Assembly (NCBI GenBank): GCA_024500155.1
Contig: CM044868.1
Span: 37,239,665 to 37,303,664 of the forward strand
Direction of reading: 5' to 3'
DNA from: Chenopodium formosanum
Taxonomy: Eukaryota; Streptophyta; Magnoliopsida; Caryophyllales; Amaranthaceae
DNA: 64,000 nt
The notes beneath the pieces are model-generated. The model saw only the letters and a program-made list of their open reading frames with translations. It did not search any database and was not told the origin of the DNA. Position numbers and translations under genes: made by a program. Below are positions 12,126 through 23,255 of this stretch, in pieces (position 1 is the first letter of the stretch; every line of letters starts with the position of its first letter).

Positions 12126-12411
12126 ACATGCCGCGTCAGGGGAGATGCGCGCAACTGCGTGAGTTGCACGCCGCTGTCGCGCACATGTAAATAAGTTGCA
12201 CGCGGATGTCGCGCGCAACTCAGGAGTTGCGCGCACCACCTGTCAAGTGAAATTTCCTTTAAGCCGAATTTGCCAAAAATTTGCCCCTCTTGGGTTTATT
12301 TAAACGTATTTTCGTGAAGGCTTTTGATCATCTCGCATTCATTCGCTTAGTAACATAAGAAATTAAAAAGAATTAAACTCTATAAACTCTTATTCTCTCT
12401 TTTTTTGAACA
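12126..12411 (+). promoter_or_regulatory. GCGC island and putative promoter of antisense DUF7745-like gene
   Basis: An island at 12126-12241 ('gcgcgcaactcaggagttgcgcgc' shortened: gcgcgcaact / agttgcgcgc) is followed by AT-rich 'gtttatttaaacg' (12291) and an ATG at 12412. The order island, AT box, start copies that of the LTR promoters. Function is inferred. Confidence 0.4.
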
Positions 12412-13545
12412 ATGGTGAAGACCTTTGAACAACTTTTGAAGCAATGGGTCACATCCCTTTCAACCGAGGACAAACTAGCTTTCAAAATTTACCACTTAGA
12501 CCCTTTAATGAATTATATGCAATCAGTGGTTAACTTTAATTTTCTTCATGCCGCAGTGAACCATTGGACTCTAACCACCGTCTTTTCTTGTTTAGAGGGG
12601 ACGAAATTGTCCCCCTTCCTGATGAGTTCGAGGCCTTGCTAGGTTTCCCTACAAATACTCTCCCTGTTACTTGTTCGCCTACCTTGTCGGATCCCAAACT
12701 TATATTCCAAAAAATTTTGGGCTTGTTTTGTGCAACAATGATATGACCAACATAGGAACTGAAGAAGGCGTGAACTTAATTCAATTTATTGAACACTTCG
12801 TCACCCCTCGTGACAACATGACTAAACAACGCTTTAAAATTCGTGCTTTATGTTATTGTCTTGTTGTTAATTGTTTACTTAGGACAGGCAAAGAATACGG
12901 AGATTATTCGATGGTGTCCATAGTAGAGCAAATAGAGGGATGTCATTCACCTTCTCCTTTGGTTTTGACAGAAATCGTTCTGTGCTTGAATCGCCTTAGA
13001 GGAGATCCTAACGAAAACGGTTTCAAGGGAAGTCCACTCCTATTACACATACGTTTTTTTTCGCCGTGTATCAGCGCATATTAAGAAGTTGCGCTGGCAT
13101 GACCAGCGCAATCTACTTCATTGCGCGCGCGGAGGGTGCGCGCAACTGGTATAGTTGCGCGCGCCTCCTGCTTGTGTAAAAAATCACAAACAATTTTTTT
13201 TATTTTTATTTATTTATTTTTTTCAGATTTGGCTCATGGAGCGTTTGCGAATTGTTGATCAGCCTCAAAACCTTGAGGGAAATAGAGTAAAGACATTCCC
13301 TAGACGTTGAATCCTTTATAAGCAGAAGAACGAAGAGGAATGGACGTCGTTTTTTTGTCATGGGGTTCCTAACATACGGTTTGTGATTCATTGGTGGAAC
13401 ATAAATAGTATGATTAGGAATAGTCTCAATTTCCCTTACATTAGGCTTTTAGGCCTATCTAGTACTAATATTTTTCCTTGTAGTCAAAGGGAAATGAAAA
13501 CAGGTTGCAAAGGCCCCAATCCCTAAATTGAAAAACAATGTTCGG
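12412..13545 (+). pseudogene. Antisense DUF7745-like gene
   Basis: Coding direction is opposite to element B. The reading passes through three frames (starting 12412; about 12564; about 12690) and then an intron (about 13049-13226, acceptor 'tttttttcag'). The second exon encodes IWLMERLRIV...EEEWTSFF...IHWWNINSMIRN...IRLLGL and a terminal SQREMKTG. Recognisable points are the N-terminal amphipathic helix, 'FRGDEIVPLPDEFEALLGFP', the helix ALCYCLVVN, and 'LTEIVLCLNRLRG...GFKGSPLLL'. These match the layout of the plant DUF7745 domain, a family of unknown function found mostly in repeat-derived proteins. The donor site appears decayed (atacgt where gtacgt is expected). A GCGC island (13072-13172) sits inside the intron. 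Assignment to DUF7745 is from memory of the family pattern. Confidence 0.6.
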
Positions 13546-14384
13546 GTGAAGAAGAAGAGTGTAGGGGAAAGCTCTTAGGTTTCTGAAAAAGCTGCGATGG
13601 AAACTACTCCTCTATCATCAATGACAATTGATGACATAGTAAAACCTTAGAGTTTTACACAATTTTATCATTAGCTTTTTTTTTCGAATAAAGTGTAATC
13701 ACTACTATGTTTTTTTTTTCGTTTACCATCTAGTTCAATAATGTCTCCCTTTTGAATTTTGAATGAAATAAAATGAACTTTATATTTTTATATTTTGATA
13801 TGACCGAATCATAGAGATCTCCTAAGTATTCGCGTCACGAAATCAGGTCTTTGCGTAGTTCTAATATATATTTTTTTTATTTTTTTTATCACTTAGATAG
13901 GAATTAAATGAAAAAATTAATCAAACCTTGTTTAAAAGAATTAAATCAAAGTTTAATTTTATTTTCCGAGTTTATGTATATTTAAGAAACTCCCCTTTTT
14001 TACCTTAAGTAGAAATCGCAACTTCATTCAAACGCAAATATTCGGGTTTACAGTTCATCATCAGGTGGCGCGCGCAACGTCAATCAGTTGCGCGTGACGT
14101 CCTCGCGCAACTATCCCAGTTGCGCGCGATACCTTTGCTACGAATGTCTTGAATTTTTATTTTTTAAAAAAATTTGTATTATTACTCCCCAAGTGTGATG
14201 ATTTTTTCGTGATGTTCGAAAAAAATTTGAACACTTAGAACGATTTATTATTTCTAAATTACCCCCCCCCCCCCAACTGTTATGTATTTTACCGTGTTAT
14301 TCGGTAAAATGCATAACACTTAGAATCTTTCAATTGAATGTTAATTAAAAATGGTTCTATGAATGAATGAGTTTTATCCGGATT
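13546..14384. other. Spacer between antisense gene and integrase
   Basis: AT-rich, no coding frame supported. Contains a GCGC island at 14062-14140 and a 14-bp C homopolymer near 14262. It probably holds the 3' end of the antisense transcript and the region just past the pol stop codon. Confidence 0.5.
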
Positions 14385-15600
14385 TCATATGTAATATTTC
14401 TTAAGGCGATTAATGTTTATTAATTGGAGAATTTCATCTCCTCCAATATCCATTAATCTGATGGCTCCTCCTGATAGGATTTCAATTACGCGGTAGGGAC
14501 CTATCCAATTAGGTTTGAATATGCCTCTTGGATCGGTTGGTGGACCCCTAACCTCCTTTAGTACAAAGTCACCTTCTTTTATATTTCTAGGTTTTACTCT
14601 TTTATTGAAATGACGCGCAATGCGCCTTTGGTAGACTTGTACATGATGCAAAGCTGTTAATCGTCGTTCATCGAGGAATAAAAGCTCTTCAAACCTCACT
14701 CTTAACCATTCAGCTTTTGATAGCTTACTTTCAAGTACGATGCGTAGGGATGGTATATCCAGTTCGACTGGTTGAACTGCGTCCATTCCAAAAACTAAGG
14801 AGTATGGAGTAACTCCTATTAATGTCCGTATAGATGTTCTATAAACCTATAATGCGAAGTGTAGTTTATTCGGCCAATCTTTGTAATTTTCTGCCATTTT
14901 CTTAATGATGACTGTTATATTTTTATTTGGCGACTCTACAGCTCCATTCATTTGAAGTCTGTATGGGGATGAGTGATGATGTTTTACTTTATAACGAGTT
15001 AAGAGGGTCTCGACTTCGGCTTTGAATTGAGATCCCTGATCAATAATTAGTTCATGTGGAACTCTATATCTACAAAATATGTTTCATTCGAGAAAGTTTG
15101 CGACATGTTTAGAAGTGATATTCACGTAAGAAGCAGCCTCAATCCACTTAATAAAGTAATCAATGGAAACTAATACATACTCGTGCCCTCCTGATCCTGT
15201 TGGAGAGACTTTCCCAATTATGTCAATCCCCCAAGTCGAAAAAGGCCAAGGGGAAGTGAGATTGTATAGTTCGGATGGTGGAAGGTGTTGTAAATTGGGA
15301 AACATTTGGCGATGTGGACATTTTATAACATATTGTATGCAATCATGTTCCATAGTGGACCAATAGTACCCTTGTCGTGAATTTATTTTTGAAAGCATTT
15401 TACCATTCATGTGAGGTCCACAAACACCTTTGTCAGTATTTTCCATAAGGCTTGTGGCTTCCGGTTGGCCTATACATAGTAAGCTTTGACCATTAGGTCC
15501 TTTTTTGCATAGTTGACCATTTATTAGACCATATTGGGCCACAAGTGTTCGTAAGGCTCGTTGCTCTTTCGATGAAGTATTTTCAGGTTATGTGCAATGA
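14385..15600 (-). pseudogene. Integrase of element B
   Basis: Ty3/gypsy integrase, which inserts the cDNA into the genome. Minus-strand order: the H2C2 zinc-binding part (GPHMNGKML...CIQYVIKCPHRQ) and the core start (TWGIDIIG, first catalytic Asp, 15084-15542); then HELIIDQGSQF with the second Asp near 15040 and MNGAVES with the Glu near 14940. The C-terminal part follows in 14385-14786, including GDFVLKEVRGPP, PNWIGPYRVIEIL and a final LININRLKKYY. A TAG stop interrupts it near 14850 (after HFAL), and the frame is broken near 15083. All catalytic residues are still visible, so decay is moderate. The C-terminal GPF/Y-like motif (IGPYRV) is typical of gypsy integrases. Confidence 0.88.
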
Positions 15601-15689
15601 GTAATATATTGGAGGATATGATCATACTAAGGATTGTCTCCTTCAAAGTCATTTGTTTCCTGTATTGCGTTGCAATACATTGGTACTTT

Positions 15690-16423
15690 TCTTCTATCAA
15701 CACATAATGACATCATATTTAAGTGATGTAGAATGTTGATCATTGAGACTAATTTTGCTAGCGCAGCGGCAAATTGATTGTCATCCCTTGGGAGATATTT
15801 AAAATCAATATGTTCAAAATGCTCGATGAGTTGCTCTTAGTGTGCTTAGTATAATATCATTGTGGAGTTCTTTATTTTCCATTTTTAAAATATATGATTT
15901 ATAATCAAACTGGAGTCTCCATATACTCTAATTTTTGCACACCTATGCTAGCCGCTATTTCTAATCCAATAATGCACGCTTCACATTCTGCGGCATTATT
16001 AGTGACCTCAAAGTCTAATTTAACAGAGATTGGAGTATGTGCTCCCTCTGGACTTATGAGTAACACTCCTACGCCATATCCTTTTTGATTGGACGCGTCG
16101 TCGAAGTACATTAGCCATTTGTCATCTTGTGTCATGAGAATCTCTTCATCTGGAAGATGAGTAGTTTCTGCACGACTTGTTTGAATTGGATGTTGTGCTA
16201 GAAAGTTGGAAATTACTTTTCCTTTCATTGATTTTTTAGGAATATATTTTAGCTCAAATTCAGCCAACATCACCAACCACTTAAATATCCTTCCTTGTAT
16301 GGGTGGTTGTTCAAACAAACACTTTATCAGATTTTGTTGAGAAATCACATGAGTAGTGTGTGGTAACATATAATGTCGTAACTTTTTGGTTGCCCACACT
16401 AATGCTAGGCTTGTCTTTTCCAA
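15690..16423 (-). pseudogene. RNase H tether and archaeal-type second RNase H domain
   Basis: The intact stretch 15905-16423 (172 residues) starts in the remnant gypsy RNase H/tether (ALVWATKKLRHYML, then FELKYIPKKSMKGKVISNFLAQHP). It continues into a second domain with WLMYFDDASNQKGYGVGVLL (Asp near residues 108-109) and TNNAAECEACIIGLEIA (Glu near 146). The last catalytic region (YLPRDDNQFAAALAKL) lies further on, about 15730-15810, after stops. A second, archaeal-like RNase H is a known mark of Tat-lineage elements; it degrades RNA in RNA-DNA hybrids. A TGA closes the main open stretch at 15907. Confidence 0.85.
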
Positions 16424-16429
16424 AGTGCT

Positions 16430-17720
16430 ATATTTTGTTTCATATTGGATTAATTTCTTACTTATGTAATATATTGCACGTTCGACTTTTTCTACCTCTT
16501 ATGCTAACATGGCGCCTATGGCTGTGTCTGTAACTGTAATGTATATCCTAAGAGGTAGTTTGGGTACTGGTGGTGCTAAAATTTGTGGACTTTTGAGATA
16601 ATCTTTGATTTTTTAAAAAGCCTTTTGGCATTGATCGTCCCATTCATGTTTCTCCTCTTTTTTCAATTTTTTAATTATTTTCTCACAAGTCATAGTCAAT
16701 TTGTTGATAAATCGACTAATGTATTGTAGTTTGCTAAGGAATCCCCTAATTTTTTTTTTCTATTTGAGGGGGAGCGGCATGTCAACAATTGTCTTTATTT
16801 TACAGGGATCGATCTCGATGCCACGTGTGCTTACTACATATCCGAGTAACTTAGCAGAAGTTACTCCGAAGGCACATTTTTGTGGATTCAATCGCATTTT
16901 ATATATTTGTATGTTAGTGAAAAATTTGCGTAAAGATTTTATATGTCCCATTCTATCTTTGGACTCTACGATCATATCATCCACATACACTTCTATTTCT
17001 TTATGCATCATATCGTGCAAGAGAGTCGTAGCCGTTCTTTGGGACGTAGATCATGCATTTTTTAAACCAAATGGCATGGCTGTGTAGCAATACGTACCCT
17101 TAGGGGTAATAAAGCATGTCTTTTCTTCATCTTCTTTTGCCATTAAAATTTTGTTGTAACCTGCGTTACCATCCATAAAGGATAACATCGCATGTTTAGC
17201 CGTGTTACCTACAAATATATTAATATGTGGTAGAGAAAAATCGTCTTTAGGGCTAGCTTTATTAGGATCCCTAAAGTCGACATACATGCGAACTCTTCCA
17301 TCCTTTTTAGGGATTGAAATGATGTTCGCTACCCATTATGGGTAATTACATACACGAATAAAACCGGCGTTGAACTGTTTTTGTAATTCTTCTTTTTTTT
17401 TTTTAATGCGACATCAGGTTTCGTTCGTCAAAGTTTTGTTTCACTGGTTTAGAAGTAGGGTTCAAGGGAATGCTATGTTCCGCGATTTCCCTATCTATTC
17501 CAGGCATATCCTTGTATGAACAAGCAAACACGAGTTCGAATTATTTGAGCGTCGATATGAGGGTCGATCGCTCTTCCGGATTTAGAGTTAAGCCAATTTT
17601 GACTTCTCTCTTATTTTCGTTAGTTCCTATATTAACTATTTCAGTTTCTCCAACGATAGGGTTCTTTTGTTCTCGTTCATTCATTAGTTCAACCAATTTA
17701 TTAATGTTATCATCTTAATT
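16430..17720 (-). pseudogene. Reverse transcriptase of element B
   Basis: RT copies the element RNA to DNA. Visible motifs: PKKDGRVRMYVDFRDPNKAS and FSLPHINIFV (17287 downwards), FMDGNAGYNKI (first catalytic Asp, residue 39 of the 17051-17287 frame), PFGLKNA, then YVDDMIVES in the 16760-17020 frame with the catalytic Asp pair, and LNPQKCAFGV...LLGYVVSTRGIEIDP. A TGA sits directly after PFGLKNA (17052 region) and a TAA just before WVANIISIPKK (17340 region), both in frame. The thumb and connection part, 16430-16750, has further breaks and a homopolymer. Inactive copy. Confidence 0.88.
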
Positions 17721-18320
17721 AGATTGATTGTTATAGCATTCGAAAGATTCAAGAAAAGGCATATACTCGGAAATAGAGCTCATATTATTAAAATCAAAAG
17801 AGAGTACATCTAGAGAAGAATCCTTTTCGAGATCTTTGTCCTTAAAACTAGAAAATAAAGACTCATTAATGGACACAAGGCCTAAATTTTAATCTTCCCT
17901 AGAGCCTATAATAGATTCATCTTCTGATTCTTCAAACATCTTCCCTTCGCCCGTGACGATTTCTAGTTTATCGCCATTCTGATTGATCCATTTGAAAGAT
18001 TTCCTCCATCCATGCTCAAAAGTTTCGTTTGAAAGGGTGATCATTGAAGTTGTGTCAAAAGCTTCATCTTAAATGGTGTTTTGATTGGTCATTGTTGCGA
18101 CATGATTTTGCTCTAGTCTAAATAGCAAGTTAAATGCTTGCCTATCATAGCACCCTAGAGTTGGATGTTTTGGTTTTACGATACTAAGATCATCATCCAA
18201 GTAGTAGCAATCATGAAATATTTCAAATTTAAGCTTCTTGATTCCTTCCAAAACTAAGGGTTCCGGAAAGTCGTAGCATGGGTAATCTTCTCCCTCCCTA
18301 ATGAATTGTCCGTTAAGGGT
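17721..18320 (-). pseudogene. Protease-RT linker of element B
   Basis: Broken frames continue from the protease to RT. 18069-18251 encodes a recognisable acidic piece (FEIFHDCYYLDDD...LGCYDRQAFNLLFRLEQNHVA). No known domain is identified. Tat elements usually have a long linker here. Confidence 0.45.
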
Positions 18321-19700
18321 TTATTGATAGGATGGGAGTAAAGTGATTATCCCTTTCTTATTATTGTCTCTACGTGCTTTGTTTTTTGCATCGTGAGACT
18401 CCAATTCTTCTTTAATTATTTTATATCCCAATCCAGAGGAGAAGCTTTTATTTGGGATAGGAAGTGAGAGAAATTTCTTCATTCCTATTCCCAAAGGCAT
18501 CACTGGAAAGTAACTACTCTTGAGCAAGATGTTGTTAGCTATCCGAGTGGAATATGGATCAAGCCTGAATGGTTCTTCAAAGTCTTCTTCCATTTCAATT
18601 GTGAAGATTGGCTCCACGGCGAATCCCCACATGTCCTCTTCATCATTATCATGGTTTATTTCTAAGAGTGATTGATCATTTATTGCTATTTTGAGTGGAG
18701 AAGCATGTATAGTCATAGGAAGCCCTTGATATTTCAACCTATTCATTTGATGAAGTGAGGATGGTATTGAACAAAGCTCATGTATCAAAGGATGTCTAAG
18801 TAGAAGGTTGAATGTAGGTTTTATGTCCATGACATGGAATTCAACCATCTTTTGAATTGGGCATGTGGTAATTGGTAGCTTAACAGTTCCACACACCGAT
18901 CTTTTCGAATTATCATTGGCCCTAATACTTTGTTTTGTTGATTGGAAATCTTTTTCTGGATTTAGGCCTAAGTATTTTGTCGTTCGTAATGGGCATACGT
19001 TTACAGCCGACCCATTGTCTACCAAAGTTAGAAGGATATTGTATCCCTTGCATCCCACAGTTAAGTATAACGCATTGTTGTGGGTTGTGTCTTTTGAAGG
19101 CAAATCATCATTAGTGAAAATGATTAACTTGTCGAATTTCTCGCTAGTAAGCAAGCTAACGAACCCCTGAGGGGTTGTGTCCGTATTTACAAACAAAGCC
19201 ATTAGAGCGTTCATGAGAGAATTCCTATGTTCTTTAGAAGTACTTAGGAGTTCCCAAATGCTAACATTCGCCTTGGATTGACGAAGTTGTTTGACCAATG
19301 GATCTTCCACCTCAAGTGGAGGTGGTATTGTATTTTGTGTTTGACCTTGAGTTTGATTTTGTGTGGTCGAAGATCCATTTGGTGGTGGTGCTTGGTAGAA
19401 TCGCCTAGAATGAGTTAAATGTTCTATATCATTTGGGTTAGTCATAGGACTCATAAACCAACTTTCTTCTAGAGGCTTTGGATATGCCTCCATTTCAAGA
19501 TGTTCCATGAGTTGTGCTTGATGCCAATTTTCATCCAAGGAGAGATTCGATAAATCTTGCGATTTCCCCATTCCCCAAGAAATGATCCCAATCAAGCGCT
19601 CCATTTGTTTCATTTTGTAAACAATATGGAGTTGGGACGGCGGCATACTTAGAGACATATAAGTCTTGAAATTCATCGTCCCATAGTCAACATACTTCAT
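18321..19700 (-). CDS. Gag C-terminal linker and aspartic protease of element B
   Basis: A 459-residue open stretch, the longest surviving piece of B. Around residues 135-165 it has the Tat-type VSIWELLSTSKEHRNSLMNAL segment. Around residue 225 is the protease active site LVDNGSAVNV, with D-N-G-S-A replacing the usual DSGA/DTGA as is common in Tat elements. The C-terminal protease motif appears as FNLLLRHPLIHELCSIPSSLHQ. The protein would cut Gag-Pol after assembly. Its start codon is not natural: upstream gag frames are broken, so this is an open fragment of a once longer gag-pol frame. It could be labelled a pseudogene fragment; I kept CDS because the frame itself is open. Confidence 0.8.
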   Translation of the reverse strand: MKYVDYGTMNFKTYMSLSMPPSQLHIVYKMKQMERLIGIISWGMGKSQDLSNLSLDENWHQAQLMEHLEMEAYPKPLEESWFMSPMTNPNDIEHLTHSRRFYQAPPPNGSSTTQNQTQGQTQNTIPPPLEVEDPLVKQLRQSKANVSIWELLSTSKEHRNSLMNALMALFVNTDTTPQGFVSLLTSEKFDKLIIFTNDDLPSKDTTHNNALYLTVGCKGYNILLTLVDNGSAVNVCPLRTTKYLGLNPEKDFQSTKQSIRANDNSKRSVCGTVKLPITTCPIQKMVEFHVMDIKPTFNLLLRHPLIHELCSIPSSLHQMNRLKYQGLPMTIHASPLKIAINDQSLLEINHDNDEEDMWGFAVEPIFTIEMEEDFEEPFRLDPYSTRIANNILLKSSYFPVMPLGIGMKKFLSLPIPNKSFSSGLGYKIIKEELESHDAKNKARRDNNKKGIITLLPSYQ

Positions 19701-19829
19701 TAGTTGCCCCTATTAGTATTGTGGATAGAGGTTCTCCTATGGGTGTGATATAGTCCAAAGGATTGAACGTATCACTTCCCATATGGTCTTCATCGATGTG
19801 AAACACCCCTAAGGGGGATGCATTACTGT

Positions 19830-21073
19830 TAGGTTTAGGCGTGGGAATTCTCCCATCGTCTACTAAATCTTGTATCTAATGCTTTAAAATATAGCAACTT
19901 TCAGTATCGTGTCCAACGCCTCTATGATAAGAACAATAAGCACTATCGTTCCATTGAGGAAACCTCCTTTCTAGTGGAGTGGGTGGTGTTTGCCCTGTTG
20001 GCGCAAGCAAGCCTTTTTCATTTAATTTTTCTAACAATTCTTTATAGCTTATAGGAAATGGAGTAAATTTTCTCTCTTTTGTCCATCTTTTTCTAAGATC
20101 GTCATATCGATTTGTGTTATTGTATTGTGTGGAGTCACAAATAAGTCAATAAAGGATGTTGCATTATCATTCCCCATCTTACAGTTATTCTTTGGTTGAT
20201 GATGATAATGAGGTTTGTTTGCTTTTTCTTTAGTAAGATCATCTTCAATCCTAGTAGCCACAGAATAGACCTTTTGAAAAGTGTCTAGACCAAAGTAACG
20301 TAGATGTTTGTTGTACTTTTCATGACAGTTGTCAATGAATTTTTGTAATAATTCAAGTTTAGGAGGCCTTTGGGCAAGGTGGGCCGCCTTTTATCGCCAT
20401 TTAATATAGAAAACAAGGAAACCTTCATCGTTGCCTTGCTTAAGCATATCGAGTTCACGTAAAGTTGACTTAAACTCTATGTTACTCTCATATTGGGTGA
20501 TGAAAGCCGAAACTAAATCTTCGCAAGTCGCTTTAAATTTTGGATTAGCCCATAGTACCACTCTCTCGCGGTTGGGTCTAGTGATAAAGGGAAAGTCAAA
20601 GCATAAAGCTTAAGATCAACTCCCTTTAATGTCATAGTGCCAGTAAAACACATTAAATGATTTTGTGGATTTTTTGTCACCTTAAATATTGGCAAGTCTG
20701 TGGCTACGAACTTTTCTGGTAGAGCAAGTCCTAGGGGAGGAACAAACTTTTCCGCGTCAAAAGTACTTGTTCCCCATTGTAGAACGAAGAACTAGCTTCT
20801 CCAACGACTTTTCATTGATGCATAATTGCTCCATCTTTTCTTGTAAGGCTAGAGTTTCAGCTTTATTCTTTCAGCATTTTCCATCTTCTTAATTCTTCTC
20901 TCCTCGGCCTCTTGAGCCTTTTCCTCTCTCATACGAAGAATCTCTTGTTGAAGTTCTTCAACGGTTCGCATTGCTATTGGACTAGGATTAGTTGTCGAAG
21001 GAAAGTGGTTTGAAAGGGGTTGATCTTTGGGTGGTAAACGTAGAATGCGAGTGCCCGGGGGTCCTCTTTCCAA
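19830..21073 (-). pseudogene. Gag of element B
   Basis: The structural particle protein. From the N terminus: a charged coiled-coil-like start (VEELQQEILRMREEKAQEAEERRIKK, 20849-21073); the capsid-like retrotrans_gag part (LPIFKVTKNPQNHLMCF...FPLSLDPTAREWYYGL, 20513-20695); TRIEDDLTKEKANK (20049-20261); and a knuckle YCSYHRGVGHDTESC at about 19868-19950, pattern CX2HX4HX4C. Frames change at about 20849, 20510 and 20261, and a TAG follows the knuckle. The same domain order occurs in B2 (58400-59185) and, more distantly, in family A gag. Confidence 0.85.
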
Positions 21074-21994
21074 AGCTTGAAAACCGACCCTAAAGGACTA
21101 CGAAAGGATAAGTTAATTGATACGCTTGTTTTAAAGGGAAAAAAAGAGACGCAAAATATATTCAAACGGATAACTTCGCCCTTAACAATTCTTCAATGAA
21201 GATATTGTTCGGACGAGTCAATTTGTTTTTTAAAAAATCAAAACTGACTCGTCCAGTGGGCGGGCGCAAGTGACTTAGTTTCGCGGGGCTGTCACACGCA
21301 ACGAAATCACTTGCGCTGGGAGGGGTCGCGCAACTTCTTGAGTTGCGCGCGCCACCCGCTCGTAAATTTTTTTTAGTTCGAGCGTTTTTTTTATTCGATT
21401 TTTTTTTACTTGACTCTCTTTTTTTTTATGTTATTCTTTGAATACGACGCTAAATCACGAAGAGACAACTTCGTAATTTTGAACCTAGACCAAACTAAAA
21501 AAAAGAAAAAAAAAAAGAAGACTATCCTAACCGTTGCACATAGTCACATAATCACATAAGCATGTCATAAGTCAAGATTCATGCAATGTCGTTCTAAGGT
21601 AAAAAAAAGGCTTGGGTGTCCAAAGGTACCATACCTTATGAAATGACGCATAAATAAATAACTCAACGTGTTAAACCATGACATCGCCCTCCCAACATTT
21701 TGTTGGTGAGATGATGGTTATTGATTTCGGGATAGACGCCTAGTGTTGCAACCCCTAGTCAATGAGCCAATCCCAAATGGTTTAAGTGTGTTATGCTTAT
21801 GCATGATGCAATGTTGCTTGTTTAGTTTTTACTTTTGTGCAAAAGGAAGATATTATGCGTTCAAGTCTCGCTCTCTATCTAGAGATTATCCAAGTTAATT
21901 TTCGTTACAACCCATAGGCAACCTAGTGTTGAATACCTAGAACCATAACTACGAATTGATCATGTAACCTCTAAGTCCCTAGCGGAGTTGCCAT
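21074..21994 (-). other. Element B 5' leader and primer binding site
   Basis: The PBS lies at 21976-21994 (minus strand TGGCAACTCCGCTAGGGAC). The leader matches B2 46000-46440. A GCGC island is at 21246-21362, between PBS and gag, on an A-rich background. No coding is seen. The PBS starts one base after the LTR end. Confidence 0.7.
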
Positions 21995-23255
21995 TGTAAG
22001 GAGGGTGATCCTATTGTAAGGGGTACTCTCCTTAAATGCCCTTGGCCAATTAAAAGCCTAGGACTTTACACTTTTTAGGGTGTAGTAAGATTTGAATTCA
22101 TGACTGTTTGGGGGACCTTGAATTAGAATTGATTCTATCATCACGCTTTTTTGTAAGAAACAAGTAGGAGTCGCCAATGAGTTTTAGGAACACTCATAAA
22201 CCTCGTTCATGCCTTTCTTCCATGTCAAGTTCATGGAATAATTAACACGAATCATAAGTTTACCCATGCTCAAATTGGTCTATAAACCAGAAAAGAGTTC
22301 GGGAGCGAGGGTACTAAGATAACGTTCCTTTTAGAGGGGAATCGTCATTCTAGCCCTAGTAAGGCCTCTACTTTCCTTGTTTTACAATTTCATCACCAAA
22401 CAATATATGCAACGCGATACCAAAAACTATGTTAGTTAAATTTATTTACAACACTAATGAATTAATTAAAGTTCTTTTAAACAAGAAAATAAAGGTGATT
22501 TAACTAAGTCCTCGGGAATTTGCCACTTCATTTTGCTAGATATCCGTTTACATACTTATGGATTCCTTCTTGTTGGGAAACCTCCACCGTAGTAACAAAG
22601 TATAAAAAGGGTGAGTGTTTAGGACAAGAGGGCTAGGTTACACAAGTCCACCAGTTATTTCGCTAGAGTTTTAGGTTAATTTCTGTCTGTTTATGCCTTT
22701 GTTTAATCTCGTATTTATAGGGAATGATTATATTTAGGGTTTTGAGCATTCTGCCACAGCAGGTGTTGCGCAATGGATAGAGTTGCGCGCGACATCCCAA
22801 CGTAAGTTATAGAGTTGCGCTGCTATGTGCAGCGCAACTGATTGTCTTGCGCGCGGCTTTGTGGAAAGATTCGATTTTATATTTTGATGGTTGCGCTGGG
22901 TATCGCAACTTTGATGGTTGCGCTGGGTGTCGCGCGCAACTAAATTATTTGCACGCGGCAGCCCAGCGCAACTTTGTGAGATGCGCGCAGATTTTCGGCA
23001 GCACTAAGTTTTAACCTAGGCGCTCCTAAATCCGTCATTATTAGGGTTTACGCACGAGCTTAAGCCTAATTATTATCGGGTTTAATTAATTGGACCTTTG
23101 TTTTTGCTTTTTTTTTAACTTGGGCTAGTCTCTTGTGTTTTGTGGCTTAACAAGTTATCCATAAGTATTCTTCACTTTGATCTAACACGAAGATGGTTTT
23201 ATTTATCGTCATTGCACTTCCTGTAGGGACAAGAGGCCAAAAATAGATGTCTACA
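21995..23255 (-). repeat. Family B 5' LTR
   Basis: Minus-strand start TGTAGACATCTATTTTTGG at 23255, end CACCCTCCTTACA at 21995. TATA 'ctataaata' at 22712-22720 (minus) with a GCGC island upstream at 22750-23000. Several base differences and a deletion relative to the 3' LTR point to an insertion that is not recent. Confidence 0.88.

Larger units (their letters stand above)
5875..23255 (-). mobile_element. Family B Tat/Ogre-like Ty3/gypsy element with antisense genes
   Basis: A complete 17.4-kb element on the minus strand. In element order: 5' LTR 23255-21995, PBS 21994-21976, gag 21073-19830, protease 19700-18321, RT, tether, archaeal-type RNase H, integrase 17720-14385, a long 3' region with two genes on the opposite strand, PPT 7333-7319, 3' LTR 7318-5875. 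The PBS read on the minus strand is TGGCAACTCCGCTAGGGAC, the type used in Tat/Ogre elements. The second RNase H domain is diagnostic of the Tat lineage. All pol modules carry stops or frameshifts, so it is no longer autonomous. It is nested inside the A2 5' LTR. The 5-bp flanks (ttaat / attat) do not match cleanly. Confidence 0.9.

Noticed and set aside
9511..13545. PMD-like and DUF7745-like regions as resident host genes
   Set aside because: Both lie between the integrase and the 3' LTR of one element with matching LTRs on both sides, and both are broken. Cargo of the element is the simpler reading.
15163..15366. Plus-strand frames over pol, also 16701-17087, 18865-19170 and 20431-20892
   Set aside because: Reverse-strand shadows of integrase, RT, protease and gag of element B.
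22750..23000. GC islands as tRNA genes or as CpG-island promoters of host genes
   Set aside because: No cloverleaf-compatible A and B boxes, and every island lies inside a transposable element.
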